A program made the translations under genes and the position numbers. 64,000 nucleotides of DNA, from positions 271,765 through 335,764 of the forward strand of contig NZ_JH556658.1 of the NCBI RefSeq assembly GCF_000179595.2, in the 5' to 3' direction. This document shows positions 61,625-64,000 of the stretch, one piece after another; position 1 is the stretch's first letter; each line of letters starts with the position of its first letter. The stretch is from Acetivibrio cellulolyticus CD2. Lineage in GTDB: Bacteria; Bacillota; Clostridia; Acetivibrionales; Acetivibrionaceae. The notes below the pieces were generated by a model, which was given only the letters and a program-made list of their open reading frames with translations, had not been told where the DNA came from and searched no databases.

Positions 61625-62645
61625 CGGAAAGAGTGAAGTTATAGACTTTTTGGAAGCAGAAAATGAGCAGAAATCGGATTTGCTGGTAAAAAAACTGGTG
61701 GGCAGGTTTTCGTTAAAACAATTTGTAGTGAAGGATATGAGAAACTACCATAGCTATAAGTACTTTATGGTTGATATAGCTTGTAGTGAGGATAATCTCG
61801 AAGATTTCATAATAGCAGTCCAGTCTTTTCAAATGATGTTTAATAGCCGTATTATAGTGATTTTATCAGGGACAAGTGATAATAGATATATCGAAAAGCT
61901 ATTAGAACTAAAAGTTACTGACATTATAACAGCTAATTCTGCTGAAGAGTTAAAAGATGAGATTAGAGAATGCTTGACCAAAGATGGGATGCAACGATAC
62001 AAGCAGCATATACAACCTGAAAAGCATGAAATTATAAAACCTATTGATAACAAACCGGATGAGATAGAGATACCCAAATATAAGTGGAAAGCTCAAAATG
62101 TAAAAATAGCAATCGCAGGAGCTGACCGAAGAAGCGGTGTAACGGTAACGGCTTTTAATTTTGCAAACTGGCTGATAGCTCGTGGTGCCACAGCTTGTTA
62201 TGTCGAAATGAACATGAATAGGGATTTGCATTATCTGATTGAGAGGTACACGTATGAAAAAGTTGGAGAACATTATCCAATTGGCGATGTGGATTGCTTT
62301 TTGATTAATGAAGTTGATAAGGAATATAACTTCATTATCTATGATTGTGGTGTTTTGAAGGAGATGACCAGCACTTTTAAAAATGCAGATATAAGGCTGG
62401 TTTGTGGAAGTCTTCTGCCTTATGAGGAAAAGAACTACTCGAAACTTTTAAAATTATGTGGGAATTTAACTGTTACTAAAATGGGTTTGTGCGTGCCAAA
62501 GGAGTTTCAGGAAGATTGTAAAACAACCTTTGGAGAAGATTTGTTGATTGCGGAAGCTTCACATGATTTGTTTAGTGATAATGTAAATGGGCATATCTAT
62601 CAGCCTATTATTGAAGAGTTTATTTTAAAGGATAAAAAGGATTAG
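61602..62645 (+). CDS. CpaE/TadZ-like protein with a degenerate P-loop
   Basis: 347 residues (GGAGG upstream). An N-terminal receiver-like fold (LLYLSSSGKSEVIDFLE, RIIVILSGTSDNRY) is joined to a MinD-like domain. The P-loop reads GADRRSGVTVTAFNFA with no Lys and no classic GK[ST]. A receiver plus MinD domain is the CpaE layout. Loss of the lysine suggests that it binds partners or DNA without ATP hydrolysis. It is the second MinD-like gene of the module. Confidence 0.65.
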   Translation: MLLYLSSSGKSEVIDFLEAENEQKSDLLVKKLVGRFSLKQFVVKDMRNYHSYKYFMVDIACSEDNLEDFIIAVQSFQMMFNSRIIVILSGTSDNRYIEKLLELKVTDIITANSAEELKDEIRECLTKDGMQRYKQHIQPEKHEIIKPIDNKPDEIEIPKYKWKAQNVKIAIAGADRRSGVTVTAFNFANWLIARGATACYVEMNMNRDLHYLIERYTYEKVGEHYPIGDVDCFLINEVDKEYNFIIYDCGVLKEMTSTFKNADIRLVCGSLLPYEEKNYSKLLKLCGNLTVTKMGLCVPKEFQEDCKTTFGEDLLIAEASHDLFSDNVNGHIYQPIIEEFILKDKKD

Positions 62646-62662
62646 GGAGATTAAATCTCCCT
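62644..62662 (+). repeat. Perfect 8-bp hairpin over the stop codon
   Basis: AGGGAGAT (62644-62651) pairs with ATCTCCCT (62655-62662) across TAA. No U-run. It may influence translation of the next gene, which starts 22 bases further on. Confidence 0.4.
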
Positions 62663-62684
62663 GAAATACGTACAGGAGGATACC

Positions 62685-63188
62685 ATGGCGAAAATTGAAT
62701 TTATGACGAATGCTTTTCAATCAGATTTAAAACCAAGGGCAAGGCTTGTTCTTAATTGTCTTGCTCTTCATTGCAATAAAGACGGTCAATGCTTTCCTTC
62801 AATTAGGACAATAGCAAGAGAATGTGGGTATAGTATTAATACAGTAAAGCGAGCATTGGATGATTTGGTTAAGGCTGGGTTTGTTGTTAAGGAAGCTAGG
62901 TTTGATGTAGAGTGTAAACATGGGGGACAGACTTCAAATTTATATACTTTGAATATTGTGGAGCCAAAGAAGGAGGAAAAACAGGAAGCTAAAAAGGAGA
63001 AGGGTAAAATTAACAAGAGTAAAGTTGGTTTGGAAAAGCCAGTAGTAAAAAAAGAAAGTGTAAATAATGGGATTAAGGAAGTACGGTTGAGTAATGATGA
63101 TTTTCGTGTGATCAATGGTAAGGATGCTAGATATAACAGTTATGAATATACATGGGCTGGGGAGCAGCCCAAAGGTGCATCCCCTTGA
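62685..63188 (+). CDS. Helix-turn-helix (HTH_36-type) protein
   Basis: 167 residues with AGGAGG upstream. A winged HTH (ARLVLNCLALHCNKDGQCFPS, RTIARECGYSINTVKRALDDL) of the kind found in plasmid replication initiators and mobile-element regulators, followed by a Lys/Glu-rich tail. The tail has no known domain. It ends the transfer operon and probably regulates or initiates replication of the element. Confidence 0.75.
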   Translation: MAKIEFMTNAFQSDLKPRARLVLNCLALHCNKDGQCFPSIRTIARECGYSINTVKRALDDLVKAGFVVKEARFDVECKHGGQTSNLYTLNIVEPKKEEKQEAKKEKGKINKSKVGLEKPVVKKESVNNGIKEVRLSNDDFRVINGKDARYNSYEYTWAGEQPKGASP

Positions 63189-63512
63189 AATGTATAGTTG
63201 AAATAAAATAATACTTATGAGAAAAAAGGTATTATTAGGCTAATATGTTTTTAAAATGTCCATATATAACTTAATATTACTTGTGTCTTGTATAGCCAAG
63301 ATATGGTCTCATCTACATTTGTTTTTGATTAACAAAGTAGAAAACGATATCGTGGCTTTGTTTTCAAGGAACAATATTTTCAATTTTACACCAAATCAAA
63401 AAAATTATAGTTTGATTCCGAAATGGAGACGATATATAAATAAATTCCTGTTTGGATATATGATATCATAATGTATTTTTGTGTTGTAAAATGTTAGATG
63501 TAGGAGCTGGTG
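63189..63512. other. Intergenic region, no gene called
   Basis: About 320 bases of A/T-rich sequence. A frame at 63256-63471 has no ribosome site and a poor start, so it is left out. The CCAAAGGTGCATCCCCTTG region ends the HTH gene. No terminator is obvious. Confidence 0.35.
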
Positions 63513-63899
63513 ATGGTGAATTTTGGCGATAAACTAAAAATGTTGAGACTTGAAAAAAATTTAACTCAAAATGGCTTAGCAAAACATTTAAATGTCTCTA
63601 AAGCAAATGTTTCTCGTTATGAGTTGGGTACTCGCCAACCTAATTTTGATACTTTAATTAGTATTTCAGCTTTTTTTAATGTTTCTATTGATTGGCTTCT
63701 TGGAAGAAGCACTATTAGGAACTTTTCTAGTGTAAATGATAAACCAAGAAATTTTGAAGAAAGTGACTTGGAAATTCTTGAGTTTTTACATACAAACTCT
63801 CATGTTCATGAGATGCTTGAAAGCATGCCAAAATCAAAAGAAATAAGAGTAAAAATAATAACTAGAATATGGAAAGAGATTAACATAGACAATTTTTGA
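63513..63899 (+). CDS. XRE-family regulator
   Basis: 128 residues from the ATG at 63513 (AGGAG upstream; GTG at 63510 possible). An N-terminal HTH (LRLEKNLTQNGLAKHL, SKANVSRYELGTRQP) of the Cro/C1 type is followed by a short helical region (DLEILEFLHTNSHVHEML). It stands alone at the end of the module. It could be a repressor of transfer functions or of another module beyond the window. The remaining 100 bases hold nothing recognisable. Confidence 0.72.
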   Translation: MVNFGDKLKMLRLEKNLTQNGLAKHLNVSKANVSRYELGTRQPNFDTLISISAFFNVSIDWLLGRSTIRNFSSVNDKPRNFEESDLEILEFLHTNSHVHEMLESMPKSKEIRVKIITRIWKEINIDNF

Positions 63900-64000
63900 G
63901 TAATTTTTTTTGGACTTAACAGAAAATAATTCTATTTCTGGCACCTGTTAATTGTTTAGGTAGTTAATGTGAAATGTTTTCGAGTTATTTAAAACTATAA

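Noticed and set aside
63256-63471. 71-residue frame near the end
   Set aside because: No ribosome site and weak start; treated as non-coding.
1-64000. CRISPR arrays, tRNA, rRNA and known riboswitches
   Set aside because: None was seen by eye on either strand; no regularly spaced repeats of CRISPR type.

Overview
The window is low-G+C, anaerobic, spore-former-type Clostridia DNA. Evidence is the A+T-rich coding, AGGAGG-type ribosome sites, an [FeFe]-hydrogenase-like protein, a remnant of a CotJC-type spore-coat manganese catalase, and mobile-element families typical of clostridial conjugative elements. No rRNA, tRNA or CRISPR array was seen. I name no species.

Region 1 (1-11.4 kb) looks like worn chromosome. 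It holds the end of a transposon ATPase gene, a truncated propeller-like gene fused to the transposon end, an [FeFe]-hydrogenase-like gene that is clearly richer in G+C than its surroundings, a very large HEAT-repeat gene broken by a frameshift, a polytopic membrane protein and the CotJC remnant.

Region 2 (11.5-21.5 kb) is the maintenance module of a large integrative conjugative element or plasmid. A small XRE repressor diverges from parA-parB, a 2,215-residue ArdC-like/N6-methylase/SNF2-helicase protein and a TOPRIM primase-like protein. Both divergent promoters carry the same 14-bp operator-like element inside a 17-bp spacer. The run ends in a strong terminator.

Region 3 (21.6-38 kb) is cargo. 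It has three small genes of unknown, possibly defensive, role, a graveyard of gene fragments, a 174-bp tandem repeat with duplicated promoter-like elements, and a 3,165-residue hybrid PKS-NRPS (acyl-AMP ligase, carrier, KS, AT, carrier, C, A, carrier, reductase) with a hydrolase and a cupin gene. An apparently autoregulated ChrB-like regulator/MFS exporter pair and a phosphoesterase remnant follow.

Region 4 (38-63.9 kb) is the transfer module: a ribbon-helix-helix accessory protein, MobP-type relaxase, coupling protein, pilin-like proteins, VirB6-like, PrgI, VirB4 and a C39-type peptidase. A nearly complete Tad/Flp set (TadV, CpaB, TadZ, TadA/CpaF, TadB, TadC and pseudopilin-like proteins) is embedded in it. 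The coupling-protein gene is split by about 2.2 kb that encodes a predicted deaminase toxin and a candidate Imm5-like immunity protein.

No integrase or recombinase gene is visible, so the element ends probably lie outside the window. The main points are a lipopeptide-type biosynthetic cluster carried inside a conjugative element, a Tad-like machine merged with a type IV secretion system, and a toxin/immunity cassette lodged in the coupling-protein gene. Identifications come from reading motifs by eye; no database search was run.
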